From Kribbella albertanoniae (GTDB taxonomy: Bacteria > Actinomycetota > Actinomycetes > Propionibacteriales > Kribbellaceae): a DNA stretch of 45,705 nucleotides. This document shows, in pieces, positions 32,185 through 40,198 of this stretch (positions within the stretch are counted from its first letter, which is position 1; every line of letters begins with the position of its first letter). The stretch is from contig NZ_SMKA01000035.1 of the NCBI RefSeq assembly GCF_004348455.1, forward strand, positions 1 to 45,705. Reading direction: 5' to 3'. Under the pieces are notes generated by a model that saw only the letters and a list, made by a program, of their open reading frames with translations, was not told the origin of the DNA and did not search any database. The position numbers were made by a program, and so were the translations under genes.

Positions 32185-33339
32185 ATGGGTGAGTTCGAGC
32201 GGTACGGACGGCTGACCGCGGGCTTGGATGCGCCGTTCGCCGTGGTGGATCTGGCCGCGTTCCGGCGGAACGCGGACGATTTGGTACGGCGGGCCGCGGG
32301 GACTCCGATCCGGATCGCCTCCAAGTCGGTGCGCTGCCGCCAGCTGCTCGCGGCCGCGCTGGAGCGGCCCGGGTTCCACGGGGTGATGGGCTACTCGCTG
32401 CTGGAGGCCCTCTGGCTCGCTGAGAACGGTGTCGACGACATCCTGCTCGGCTACCCGACCACGCACCGCACTGCGCTGCGCGAGCTGGCCGCCAACCCCG
32501 AGGCGGCCGCGAAGATCACGCTGATGATCGACTCCCCAGAGCACTTGGCCTTCATCCGCGCCGCGACTACTGGTGGCGCGAAGATCCAGGTAGCACTCGA
32601 CGTCGACGCGTCCCTGCGGGTCTTCGGCCAGCATCTCGGCGTACGGCGCTCGCCGCTCCGCACCCCGGATGACGTGGCCGCACTGGCTCGGCAGGTTGTC
32701 GCGGACGACGCGTTCGAGCTGACCGGAGTCATGTTCTACGAGGCGCAGATCGCCGGTCTGCCCGACACGTCCCCGGCTGTGCGCTGGGTGAAGCGCCGCT
32801 CCGCCGCTGAGCTCGCGGACCGGCGCGGTGCGGTCGTCGACGCGGTCAAGCAGCTCGGTCCGCTGCGGATCGTCAACAGTGGTGGCACCGGCAGCCTGGA
32901 GATCAGCAGCGCCGACCCGGTCGTCACCGAAGTCACCGCCGGCTCCGGCCTCTACGGTCCGACGCTGTTCGACAAGTACGACGTCTTCCAGCCCGAGCCC
33001 GCGGTCGCGTACGCCCTGGACGTCGTACGCCGCCCAGCCCCGCGGATCGCCACCCTCTTCGGTGGCGGCTACGTCGCCTCCGGCCCCGCGAAGAAGTCCC
33101 GCCTGCCCTCACCCGCCTGGCCGGCCGGCCTGAAGCTGTTGGGCACAGAAGGTGCCGGAGAAGTGCAGACTCCGGTCCTTGGAAAGTCCGCCGACGCCCT
33201 GCATCTTGGAGATCGAGTCTGGATGCGCTACGCAAAGGCGGGGGAAATGTTCGAACGCTTCGAGTCCGTCCACGCAATCGACGGCGAAACCTTGACCGAG
33301 CTGGCAACCTACCGAGGTGAGGGACGGAACTTCGGATGA
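32185..33339 (+). CDS. PLP-dependent amino acid deaminase/aldolase, D-threonine aldolase-like
   Basis: A 384-residue fold-type III PLP protein. The N-terminal alanine-racemase-like barrel begins APFAVVDLAAFRRNADDL with the PLP lysine in IRIASKSVRCR (residue about 47). GTGSLEISS and GSGLYGPTLFDKYD belong to the cofactor phosphate and metal-side regions, and the C-terminal beta domain (GDRVWMRYAKAGEMFERF) carries the His/Cys-type metal contacts of this group less clearly. Substrate unknown; beta-hydroxy-D-amino acids are typical. It overlaps the oxidase gene by four bases (ATGA). Confidence 0.82.
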   Translation: MGEFERYGRLTAGLDAPFAVVDLAAFRRNADDLVRRAAGTPIRIASKSVRCRQLLAAALERPGFHGVMGYSLLEALWLAENGVDDILLGYPTTHRTALRELAANPEAAAKITLMIDSPEHLAFIRAATTGGAKIQVALDVDASLRVFGQHLGVRRSPLRTPDDVAALARQVVADDAFELTGVMFYEAQIAGLPDTSPAVRWVKRRSAAELADRRGAVVDAVKQLGPLRIVNSGGTGSLEISSADPVVTEVTAGSGLYGPTLFDKYDVFQPEPAVAYALDVVRRPAPRIATLFGGGYVASGPAKKSRLPSPAWPAGLKLLGTEGAGEVQTPVLGKSADALHLGDRVWMRYAKAGEMFERFESVHAIDGETLTELATYRGEGRNFG

Positions 33340-34637
33340 GCACGTGGCGAAACTGGGCCGGGACTGAAGCTGCGACCGGCGTTGAGATCCTGGCGCCGAC
33401 CTCGGTCGACGAGCTGGCCGCATCGGTCAAAGCTGCGGCCGAGCAAGGCAAGAAGCTCAAGGCTGTCGGTTCCGGCCACTCGTTCACCGGTTGTGCCGCG
33501 CCTGAGCAGGTGATGGTCCGACTCGACAACCTGTCCGCGATCACCAACGCCGACCAGGAATCCGGTCGCGTCACCGTCGGCGCCGGGACCGGTCTGCGCA
33601 AGCTCAACGCCGGCCTGGCCGCCTTCGACCTCGCGATGGCGAACCTCGGCGACATCGACAAACAGACGATCTCCGGAGCGATCTCCACCGGCACCCACGG
33701 GACCGGCGCTCGCCTCGGCGGGATCGCCACCCAGATCGCCGCACTCGACCTGGTCACGGCCGACGGCTCGATCTTGCACTGCTCCCCGGAGGAGAACGCG
33801 GACGTCTTCAACGCGGCCCGGGTCTCGGTCGGCGCGCTCGGCGTGATCAGCGCGGTCACCCTGCAGACCGTCCCGGCGTTCCTGCTGCGCGCCCAGGAGA
33901 TGCCCCTCCCGCTGGCCGAAGTGCTCGACGGTTTCGATCAGCTTGCCGACGGCAACGATCACTTCGAGTTCTACTGGTTCCCGCACACCGAGCTCGCGCT
34001 GACCCTGCGCAACAACCGGGTTGCCGAAGGAGTGACCGCGTCGCCCGTCGGCACGATCCGCGGCTGGATCGACGACGAACTGCTGTCCAACCGTGTCTTC
34101 GAGCTCACCAACCGCCTGGCGACCCGACGCCCGGCGCTGGTGCCCCGGATCAACCGGCTCGCATCCCGCGCCCTCTCCGCCCGCGAGTACGTCGACGCGT
34201 CGTACAAGGTGTTCGTCTCCGAGCGCAACGTCGTCTTCCGCGAGTCCGAGTACGCCGTACCGCGCGAGCACGTGGTCGAGGTGCTGCACCGCCTCCGGGA
34301 CTGGATCGACAAGTCGGGCCACCATTTCCCGTTCCCGATCGAGGTCCGGGTGGCCGCGGCCGACGACATCTGGCTGTCGACCGCGTCCGGCCGCGACACG
34401 GCGTACATCGCGATCCACCAGTACCACCGGCTACCGCACGACATCTACTTCCAGGCCTTCGAGCGAATCGTCGCCGAGTACCAAGGGCGTCCGCACTGGG
34501 GCAAGCTGCACACCCTCGGCGCCGACGACCTCCGTGCCCGCTACCCGCATTTCGACGACTTCCTCGCAGTGCGCGATCGGGTCGATCCCAACCGCACGTT
34601 CAGTAACCCGTACACACGCAAGGTCTTCGGCGACTAG
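33336..34637 (+). CDS. FAD-linked sugar-lactone oxidoreductase (D-arabinono/L-gulono-1,4-lactone type)
   Basis: A 433-residue VAO-family flavoprotein. The FAD domain has VGSGHSFTGCA (the His can bind FAD covalently), GAGTGLRKLN and TISGAISTGTHGTGA; the C-terminal ALO domain ends in HWGKLHTL and NRTFSNPYTRKVFG, the sequence that characterises aldonolactone oxidases. Mycobacterial relatives oxidise L-gulono-1,4-lactone. Four-base overlap with the upstream PLP gene gives a two-gene operon of unclear purpose. Confidence 0.92.
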   Translation: MSTWRNWAGTEAATGVEILAPTSVDELAASVKAAAEQGKKLKAVGSGHSFTGCAAPEQVMVRLDNLSAITNADQESGRVTVGAGTGLRKLNAGLAAFDLAMANLGDIDKQTISGAISTGTHGTGARLGGIATQIAALDLVTADGSILHCSPEENADVFNAARVSVGALGVISAVTLQTVPAFLLRAQEMPLPLAEVLDGFDQLADGNDHFEFYWFPHTELALTLRNNRVAEGVTASPVGTIRGWIDDELLSNRVFELTNRLATRRPALVPRINRLASRALSAREYVDASYKVFVSERNVVFRESEYAVPREHVVEVLHRLRDWIDKSGHHFPFPIEVRVAAADDIWLSTASGRDTAYIAIHQYHRLPHDIYFQAFERIVAEYQGRPHWGKLHTLGADDLRARYPHFDDFLAVRDRVDPNRTFSNPYTRKVFGD

Positions 34638-34647
34638 CCTGCACAGC

Positions 34648-35370
34648 ATGAGTGCTTCGGAAGGATTGCAGCCGGTCGACGAGGACTGGCAGAAGGCGCT
34701 GGCCGTGGTCGCGCATCCGGACGACCTGGAGTTCGGGTCGTCGGCGGCGATCGCGCGCTGGACCGCGCAGGGCAAGGAGATCGTGTACGTCCTGCTGACC
34801 TCGGGCGAGGCAGGGATCGACGGGATCGCCCCCGACGAGTGCGGCCCACTGCGCGAGGCCGAGCAGATCGAGTCCTCGCGGATCGTGGGGGTGTCGGCAG
34901 TTGAGTTCCTCGGTCAACCCGACGGCACGATCGAGTACGGCGTACCGCTGCGCCGCGTGATCGCCGAGGTGATCCGCCGGCACCAGCCGGAGATCGTGAT
35001 CACGAACAACTTCCGCGACACGTGGGACGGCGACGTACTGATGAACCAGGCCGATCACATCAGCACCGGTCGCGCCACGCTGGACGCCGTCCGCGACGCG
35101 GCCAACCGCTGGATCTTCCCCGACGCCGGTGAGCGCTGGGGTGGCGTCAAGCAGGTCTGGGCAGCCGGCTCGCCCAACTCACGGCACGCTGCTGACACCA
35201 CCGACACGTTCAGCATCGGCGTCGAGTCCCTGAAGGCCCACAAGGCCTACATCGACGGCCTCAACTGGCCGCACTTCGACGCCGAGGAATTCCTCGAAGG
35301 GAATTCCCGGCCCACCGGCACCCTCCTGGGCACCAAGTACGCGACCCGCTTCGAGGTCTTCACCCCCTAG
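34648..35370 (+). CDS. PIG-L/LmbE-family zinc deacetylase
   Basis: A 240-residue GlcNAc-PI deacetylase-fold protein. The zinc motif AHPDDLEFG lies at residues 23-31, and a third metal His in NQADHISTG and DTWDGD follow. Relatives (MshB, Mca) deacetylate glucosaminyl-inositols in mycothiol metabolism; this one is more similar to general LmbE hydrolases. ATG 34648 has TAGCCT seven bases before it, overlapping the previous stop codon; the open frame extends 185 codons further upstream but is an out-of-frame shadow of the oxidase gene. It shares a CTAG with the convergent gene. Confidence 0.9.
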   Translation: MSASEGLQPVDEDWQKALAVVAHPDDLEFGSSAAIARWTAQGKEIVYVLLTSGEAGIDGIAPDECGPLREAEQIESSRIVGVSAVEFLGQPDGTIEYGVPLRRVIAEVIRRHQPEIVITNNFRDTWDGDVLMNQADHISTGRATLDAVRDAANRWIFPDAGERWGGVKQVWAAGSPNSRHAADTTDTFSIGVESLKAHKAYIDGLNWPHFDAEEFLEGNSRPTGTLLGTKYATRFEVFTP

Positions 35371-35777
35371 TCAGTCGGCAGCTCCCGGGCAGCCCGCAGC
35401 GAAGGCAGCGTCGGCTTCGGCCGGCGCGGCTCGCGGTCACCGGCGGGATCACCGGGACCCTGCGGACCGATCCACGAACGCACCAAGGCGCGGCCGTGCT
35501 TGCGCGTGACCCGATGCAGATCGACGCGCTCCACCTCGGTCATTGGAATGCCGAGCTGGAACAGCGTCCGCTGGGCCATCGCGTAGGCCTGGTCCTGTTT
35601 GCGGGCCGAGGTCTTGTGCTGGAGAACGATCGCGACCTTCCCGTCGGGCAGCTCGTCGAGTCGCTGGAACCGCAGACCCCGGTCGAGCGGGTACGAGGTG
35701 AGCGACAGGGCGACGTACTCGGGCTCGGTCAGACGGCGTACCGGCTTGGCGTGAGCAATCACTTCGTACCTGGACAT
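35367..35777 (-). CDS. Hypothetical protein, 136 residues
   Basis: I recognise no family. The first 110 residues look like a compact alpha/beta domain (YEVIAHAKPVRRLTEPEYVALSLTSY, then KVAIVLQHKTSARKQDQAYAMAQRTLFQLG), and the last 35 are Pro/Arg-rich and probably disordered (GPGDPAGDREPRRPKPTLP). Codon use fits the genome and no competing frame on the other strand has family features. Single gene, convergent with the PIG-L gene. Confidence 0.7.
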   Translation of the reverse strand: MSRYEVIAHAKPVRRLTEPEYVALSLTSYPLDRGLRFQRLDELPDGKVAIVLQHKTSARKQDQAYAMAQRTLFQLGIPMTEVERVDLHRVTRKHGRALVRSWIGPQGPGDPAGDREPRRPKPTLPSLRAARELPTD

Positions 35778-35822
35778 GCTCCGATCATGCGTCGCCGAAC
35801 GACGGAATTCCAGGAACGCGGG

Positions 35823-36359
35823 TCAGAGCTGCAGAATCCGCTGCGCATCGGCCAGCACGGCCGGCGAGGCCAGCGACTGCCAGCGCGGGATCTGCTCCTG
35901 CAGGAACGGGCGCAGCTTGGGCTCGAGCTTCGGTGCGTGGTCGAGAACGTCGAGCTCGTTGACGATGGTGAGATCGACGAACTCCCGCAACTGCTCGCCA
36001 CTCACCTCCTCCGAGGTGCCGGTGAAGCGGTCGGTGACCGTGCGGTGCTCGGCCAGATCGCGCCAGCTGGTCTCCCGGTCGCAGGCGCCGTACCGATAGA
36101 CCAGCAGCTCCGCCTCCGGCCCGATCACCGACTCGAGCACCGGGCGCTCGGTCTGCCAGTCGAACAGATGGGTCGGGAAACCATCCGTGCCGTACGACGC
36201 GTGCGCCAGCCCGGCCAGGATCAGCGTCTCGGACGCGCCCAGCGTGGTGAGCCGCTTGGCGACGCGATGCAGATGCACGTAGAGGCTGCCGCCGGCGTGG
36301 TCGATCTCATCCGCGCCGCGGACCAGCAACAACGAACCCAAGTCCTCGAAAGTGCTCAT
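35823..36359 (-). CDS. DUF6817-like helical protein
   Basis: A 178-residue protein beginning MSTFEDLGSLLLVRGADEIDHAGGSLYVHLHRVAKRL, then LAGLAHASYGTDGF, which places three to four histidines and an Asp close together as in HD-like metal-dependent proteins. I assign it to DUF6817 from memory of this pattern; function is unknown. ATG 36359 is chosen because AAGGGG lies just upstream; the frame stays open for 22 more codons. Upstream a 200-base gap contains a GTTCCC/GGGAAC hairpin at 36464-36481 and nothing else I can support. Confidence 0.65.
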   Translation of the reverse strand: MSTFEDLGSLLLVRGADEIDHAGGSLYVHLHRVAKRLTTLGASETLILAGLAHASYGTDGFPTHLFDWQTERPVLESVIGPEAELLVYRYGACDRETSWRDLAEHRTVTDRFTGTSEEVSGEQLREFVDLTIVNELDVLDHAPKLEPKLRPFLQEQIPRWQSLASPAVLADAQRILQL

Positions 36360-36563
36360 CTGACCCCTTCTCGGCGCCGGCCCAGGCACCAACCGTAAAG
36401 CCGTGCACGGCAGATCGCCCACCACCTCGGCGTGCCGATTCGGTCACACCTCGTTCACCCGGCGTTCCCGCACAAGGGAACCCCCGGAGCGCACCCCGGA
36501 CCGGCCCCTGAAACCGTCGCTGCACCCTTCCGCAGGGCACCCGCCGCACGCCACGATTTCCTC

Positions 36564-36695
36564 ATGAGCAACACCGCAGCCCGCTGGACCCTGATCGCGG
36601 CCCTCGCCGTCCTCACGCTCCTCACGATCACCATCACGACGCGCCTCGACGGCGCCCTCGACAAGCCGGCCCAATCCACCTCAGTTGGCAGGTAG
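36564..36695 (+). CDS. Possible 43-residue single-helix membrane protein
   Basis: Starts MSNTAARWTLIAALAVLTL, continues as a hydrophobic helix to about residue 26 and ends in a polar tail. It overlaps the 3' end of the LysR gene by 15 bases on the other strand. No clear ribosome binding site or promoter is visible, so this may be chance. Confidence 0.3.
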   Translation: MSNTAARWTLIAALAVLTLLTITITTRLDGALDKPAQSTSVGR

Positions 36696-37583
36696 CAGCA
36701 CCCGGCTGGTCTCCTGCAGCAGCAACGGCAGATACGGGTTCGGGTTGTGCACAGCCCACATGAGCGCCAGCTGATTCGGCGGCGCGTCGACCAGGGGCAG
36801 CCACACCAGCCGCGGATGCGCGAAGTAGGTCACCGTCGACGCAGGCGCGATCCAGCAGCCGTGCCCCGCGGCCACCAGATGCAGGCACTCCTCTGGGGTC
36901 CGACCCTCTGGCCCGAAAACAGCCCGCGAACCGTCAGGCCGCGGATCGATGAACCAGAAGCTGACGACCGCTTCGGGCATCCCCTCGCGCGGCCCAACCA
37001 CCGGTACGTCGGCCAGGTCGGCAATCGTCAAGCTGTTCCGCTCGGACAACGGGTGCCCGGGCGGTAGCGCGACCCAGCGGTCCTCGGCGAGCAGCGGATG
37101 AATGACGAACCGGGGATCATCGCCGATCGGCAACCACAGAAACGCAGCGTCCGCCCGGCCCTCGACCAGCGCCTCGATCTCCTCGGGCAGCGTGTGCGAG
37201 GAGATCGGCTGCACCTCGAGATCCGGTGCCTGCCGCCGCAGCGCCGCCTCGACCGCAGGCATGAAGTGCGCGGTGCTCTGCGCCTTGAACGCGATCCGCA
37301 GTGGCTCGGACCGCGCGGCCCCGACCATCCGAGCCTCGGACATCATCGCTTCCGCCGACGACAGCAACGCCTCGCCCTGCTTCAGAACGACTTGGCCGGC
37401 CGCGGTCAGCTCGATTCCGGACGACAGCCGCACGACGAGCGGCGTACCGACAATGCGCTCCAGTTGGCGGATCTGCCCGCTGACCGCTTGCTGGGTCAGA
37501 TTGAGCCGCCGGGCCGCCCGCGTCATGCTGCCGTCCTCGGCCACGGCGGCCAGCGCCTGCAGGAGACGCAAGCTCAGATCCAC
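36681..37583 (-). CDS. LysR-family transcriptional regulator
   Basis: A 300-residue LysR protein. The helix-turn-helix is at residues 1-60 (GSMTRAARRLNLTQQAVSGQIRQLERIVG), then a linker helix and two periplasmic-binding-like subdomains (LRIAFKAQSTAHFMPAV, ... VPVVGPREGMPEAVV). GTG 37583 is taken as start because AGGA lies seven bases upstream; an upstream TTG is open. It diverges from the SDR gene at 37697, so the SDR plus alcohol dehydrogenase pair is its likely target; the 113-base gap is the expected operator region. Confidence 0.92.
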   Translation of the reverse strand: MDLSLRLLQALAAVAEDGSMTRAARRLNLTQQAVSGQIRQLERIVGTPLVVRLSSGIELTAAGQVVLKQGEALLSSAEAMMSEARMVGAARSEPLRIAFKAQSTAHFMPAVEAALRRQAPDLEVQPISSHTLPEEIEALVEGRADAAFLWLPIGDDPRFVIHPLLAEDRWVALPPGHPLSERNSLTIADLADVPVVGPREGMPEAVVSFWFIDPRPDGSRAVFGPEGRTPEECLHLVAAGHGCWIAPASTVTYFAHPRLVWLPLVDAPPNQLALMWAVHNPNPYLPLLLQETSRVLLPAN

Positions 37584-37696
37584 ACCAGCATCCTGCCACA
37601 ACGATTCCTTGTGCCCTCCCCAAAAAAGCTCTGTTTCCGTTCCGTCCGATCACGCCGGACGATCGGAGCAGGGCGACTTGATGGGAGAAAGTAAGT

Positions 37697-38440
37697 ATGA
37701 CGCTGCAGGGGAGAACCGCGCTCGTCACCGGCTCGTCCAAGGGGCTGGGCCGGGCGATCCTGCTCCGGCTCGCCGGGCAAGGGGCGAACGTGGTGGTCAA
37801 CTATTCGCGCGACGAGAACGCCGCGGCCGAGGTTCAGGCGGCGGCCGAAGCGCTCGGGGTCCGCGCGATCACGGTCGCGGCCGACGTGTCCCAGCTGGAC
37901 GGGATCCAGAAGGTCTTCGATGCCACCATCGCGGCGTTCGGGCGGATCGACATCGTGGTCGCGAACGCGGGCATGGAGAAGGTGAACGTCGCGGTCACCG
38001 ACGTGACCGAGGAGGACTTCGACCTGCTCTTCCGGGTCAACACCAAGGGCCCGTACTTCGTCCTGCGCGAGGCCGCCCGCCGGATCGCCGACAACGGCCG
38101 GATCGTCACGATCTCGTCGAACACCACCACCGTCCCGCAGTTGGGCGTCGGTCTCTACGGCACGAGCAAGGTGGCCACCGGGTACCTGGCCCGAGTGCTC
38201 GCCCTCGAACTCGGACCACGTGGCGTGACGGTCAACACCGTCGTACCGGGTCCGATCGACGGCGCGGGCATCTTCACCGACCCGGCGAACGACGAGTACA
38301 AGCAGAGCCTGGTCGCGATGGTGCCGATCGGGCGCCTCGGTACGACGGAGGACGTGGCGGCGGTGGTGGCGTTCCTGACCAGTGACGACGCCGGCCTGAT
38401 CACCGGACAGCAACTGGTCGCCGACGGCGGAATGCACTGA
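37697..38440 (+). CDS. Short-chain dehydrogenase/reductase, FabG-like
   Basis: A 247-residue classical SDR. The cofactor loop TGSSKGLG is at residues 11-18, VANAG at about 88-92, catalytic Ser in TISSNT and Tyr-Lys in LYGTSK. Preference for NADP is suggested by NYSRDEN after beta-2. Substrate unknown. It is divergent from LysR and followed after 11 bases by a zinc alcohol dehydrogenase, so the two oxidoreductases are probably co-induced for a small alcohol or ketone. Confidence 0.92.
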   Translation: MTLQGRTALVTGSSKGLGRAILLRLAGQGANVVVNYSRDENAAAEVQAAAEALGVRAITVAADVSQLDGIQKVFDATIAAFGRIDIVVANAGMEKVNVAVTDVTEEDFDLLFRVNTKGPYFVLREAARRIADNGRIVTISSNTTTVPQLGVGLYGTSKVATGYLARVLALELGPRGVTVNTVVPGPIDGAGIFTDPANDEYKQSLVAMVPIGRLGTTEDVAAVVAFLTSDDAGLITGQQLVADGGMH

Positions 38441-38451
38441 AAGGGTTTCTG

Positions 38452-39453
38452 ATGACTATGCGAGCAGCTCAGGTACAGCAGGCCGGCGGGCCCTTCGTGG
38501 TAACGGATGTAGCGATTCCCGACCCGGCGCCCGGACAGATTCGGGTCAAGGTCCACGCCTGCGGAATCTGCGGCGGTGACGCGATCCCGCGCAACGCCTT
38601 GTTCGGCACGGTCCTGCCCCGGATCCCGGGCCACGAGATCGCCGGCGTGGTCGACGCGGTCGGCGAGGGCGTGACGCTGTGGACGGTCGGCGAGAAGGTC
38701 GGTGTCGGCTGGTCCGGCGGCGTCGACTTCACCTGCGAGCACTGCCGCCGCGGTGACTTCACGAACTGCGTGAACCGGACGATCGTCGGTACGTCGTACG
38801 ACGGTGGTTACGCCGAATACATGGTCGCCCCGCAAGACGCGGTCGCCCGGATCCCTTCAGGACTCACGTTCGAGGAAGCGGCCCCGCTGATGTGCGGCGG
38901 GATCACCGCCTTCAACGCCCTGCGCCATTCCAAGGCCGGACCCGGTGATCTGGTGGCGGTCCAGGGCGTCGGCGGTGTCGGGCACCTGGCGATCCAGTTC
39001 GCCGACAAGATGGGCTTCCGGACCGTCGCGATCAACCGCGGCCGCGACAAGGACGCCTTGGCCCGGCAGCTCGGCGCCGACGAATACATCGACAGCACGG
39101 AAGGCGACGCGGGTGAGGCCCTGAAGGCCCTCGGAGGCGCGTCCGCCGTACTGGCCACCGTCTCTCGCGCCGAACTCCAGACCGACCTGATCAAAGGCCT
39201 CCGCCCCAACGGCCAACTGATCGTCCTGGAAGGCTCCGACCCCATCCAGGTCACCGGCCACGAACTCGCCGACAGCCGGATCAGCGTCTCCGGCTGGTAC
39301 TCCGGCGTGGCCCAGGACTCCGAGGACACCCTCAACTTCGCCGTCCTCAAAGGCATCCGCCCCATCATCGAGACCTACCCCCTGGAAGAAGCCAAAGCCG
39401 CCTGGCAACACCAACCCAAGGCCAACCTCCGCATCGTGCTGACCACCCCCTGA
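38452..39453 (+). CDS. Zinc-type alcohol dehydrogenase, MDR family
   Basis: A 333-residue MDR enzyme. The catalytic site CGICGGDAI replaces the more usual CGxCHxD, the GHEIAGVV motif is intact, and the nucleotide loop is VQGVGGVGHLAIQ. The structural zinc lobe reads DFTCEHCRRGDFTNC: three cysteines, with Asp where the first Cys normally stands. Relatives act on alcohols or aldehydes with NAD(P). RBS AAAGGG precedes the ATG. Same operon as the SDR, probably under the divergent LysR protein. Confidence 0.9.
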   Translation: MTMRAAQVQQAGGPFVVTDVAIPDPAPGQIRVKVHACGICGGDAIPRNALFGTVLPRIPGHEIAGVVDAVGEGVTLWTVGEKVGVGWSGGVDFTCEHCRRGDFTNCVNRTIVGTSYDGGYAEYMVAPQDAVARIPSGLTFEEAAPLMCGGITAFNALRHSKAGPGDLVAVQGVGGVGHLAIQFADKMGFRTVAINRGRDKDALARQLGADEYIDSTEGDAGEALKALGGASAVLATVSRAELQTDLIKGLRPNGQLIVLEGSDPIQVTGHELADSRISVSGWYSGVAQDSEDTLNFAVLKGIRPIIETYPLEEAKAAWQHQPKANLRIVLTTP

Positions 39454-39465
39454 CAGACTGGGCGG

Positions 39466-40113
39466 GTGGCGACCAAGCGGAGATCCGGGCCGGCCGGGAG
39501 GGCCGGCCCGCTGAGCCGTGCCCGCATCATCGCGGCGGCGCAGCAGTTGGTCGAACGCGACGGCGTAGAGCGGTTGACCATGCGTGGCGTGGCCGACGAG
39601 ATCGGTACGTCGCCGATGTCGCTCTACCGTCACGTCGCGGACAAGCGCTCGCTGCTGATCGGCCTGCTCGAAAACGTCGCGGAGGAGATCGCCCGGCAGC
39701 CCCTGCCGACTGGGTCTGATCCACGGCAGCGGATCATCGATACGCTGACGCAGACGTACGACGTACTCGCAGCCAACCCGTGGACCGTGCAAGCCCTGCT
39801 CGCCGTCCAGGAGCTGCCGCCCGGCGCACTGCCGATCTCGGAGCATCTGGTCGAGGCGCTGCGGGAGACCGGGCTCGATGACGCGACCGCTGTCGTCGCG
39901 CACGCGGCGATGTGGCACTTCGTCTGGGGTCAGCTGACCTTCGGCCACCTCGACGAGCTCACGCTGACCGCGTTCCGGCGGCAGGGTTCCGCAGCTGGCA
40001 CCGCCTACACCCAACTCGCGAAAATCGCCGGTACGGCGCCAATCGTGGCGCCTCGGGAGGCCCTCGTCAGCGGCGTGACCGCCCTGGTGAACGGCTTCCT
40101 GCCGCGCGACTGA
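39466..40113 (+). CDS. TetR-family transcriptional regulator
   Basis: A 215-residue TetR protein. The helix-turn-helix is LTMRGVADEIGTSPMSLYRHVADKRSLL at residues about 38-65; the remaining helical part includes the TetR_C-type region (LLAVQELPPGALPISEHLVEALRETGL). Start GTG 39466. It follows the alcohol dehydrogenase by 12 bases with a -10-like CAGACT between, and precedes the ABC transporter promoter by few bases. Target unknown; either flank is possible. Confidence 0.9.
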   Translation: MATKRRSGPAGRAGPLSRARIIAAAQQLVERDGVERLTMRGVADEIGTSPMSLYRHVADKRSLLIGLLENVAEEIARQPLPTGSDPRQRIIDTLTQTYDVLAANPWTVQALLAVQELPPGALPISEHLVEALRETGLDDATAVVAHAAMWHFVWGQLTFGHLDELTLTAFRRQGSAAGTAYTQLAKIAGTAPIVAPREALVSGVTALVNGFLPRD

Positions 40114-40126
40114 AGCTCTCCCTAAA

Positions 40127-40165
40127 TTGAAATGGTTGTCATTAAGCTGTCCCTGTGTGTACGTT
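40127..40165 (+). promoter_or_regulatory. Fur/Zur-like box over the promoter of the ABC/MFS operon
   Basis: TTGAAATGGTTGTCATTAA (40127-40145) is an imperfect palindrome resembling Fur-family boxes (TGAAAAT-N-ATTTTCA type). It overlaps the -35 TTGTCA (40137-40142); 17 bases later TACGTT (40160-40165) is the -10. Binding there would block transcription. An IdeR/DtxR-type iron box is not seen. Confidence 0.5.
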
Positions 40166-40198
40166 GTACGCATCCGTCAGACAGGGAGCGCCGCACTG

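Noticed and set aside
40115..40170. IdeR/DtxR iron box at the ABC operon promoter
   Set aside because: The TTAGGTTAGGCTAACCTAA-type sequence is not present; the palindrome fits the Fur/Zur type better, and even that is imperfect.
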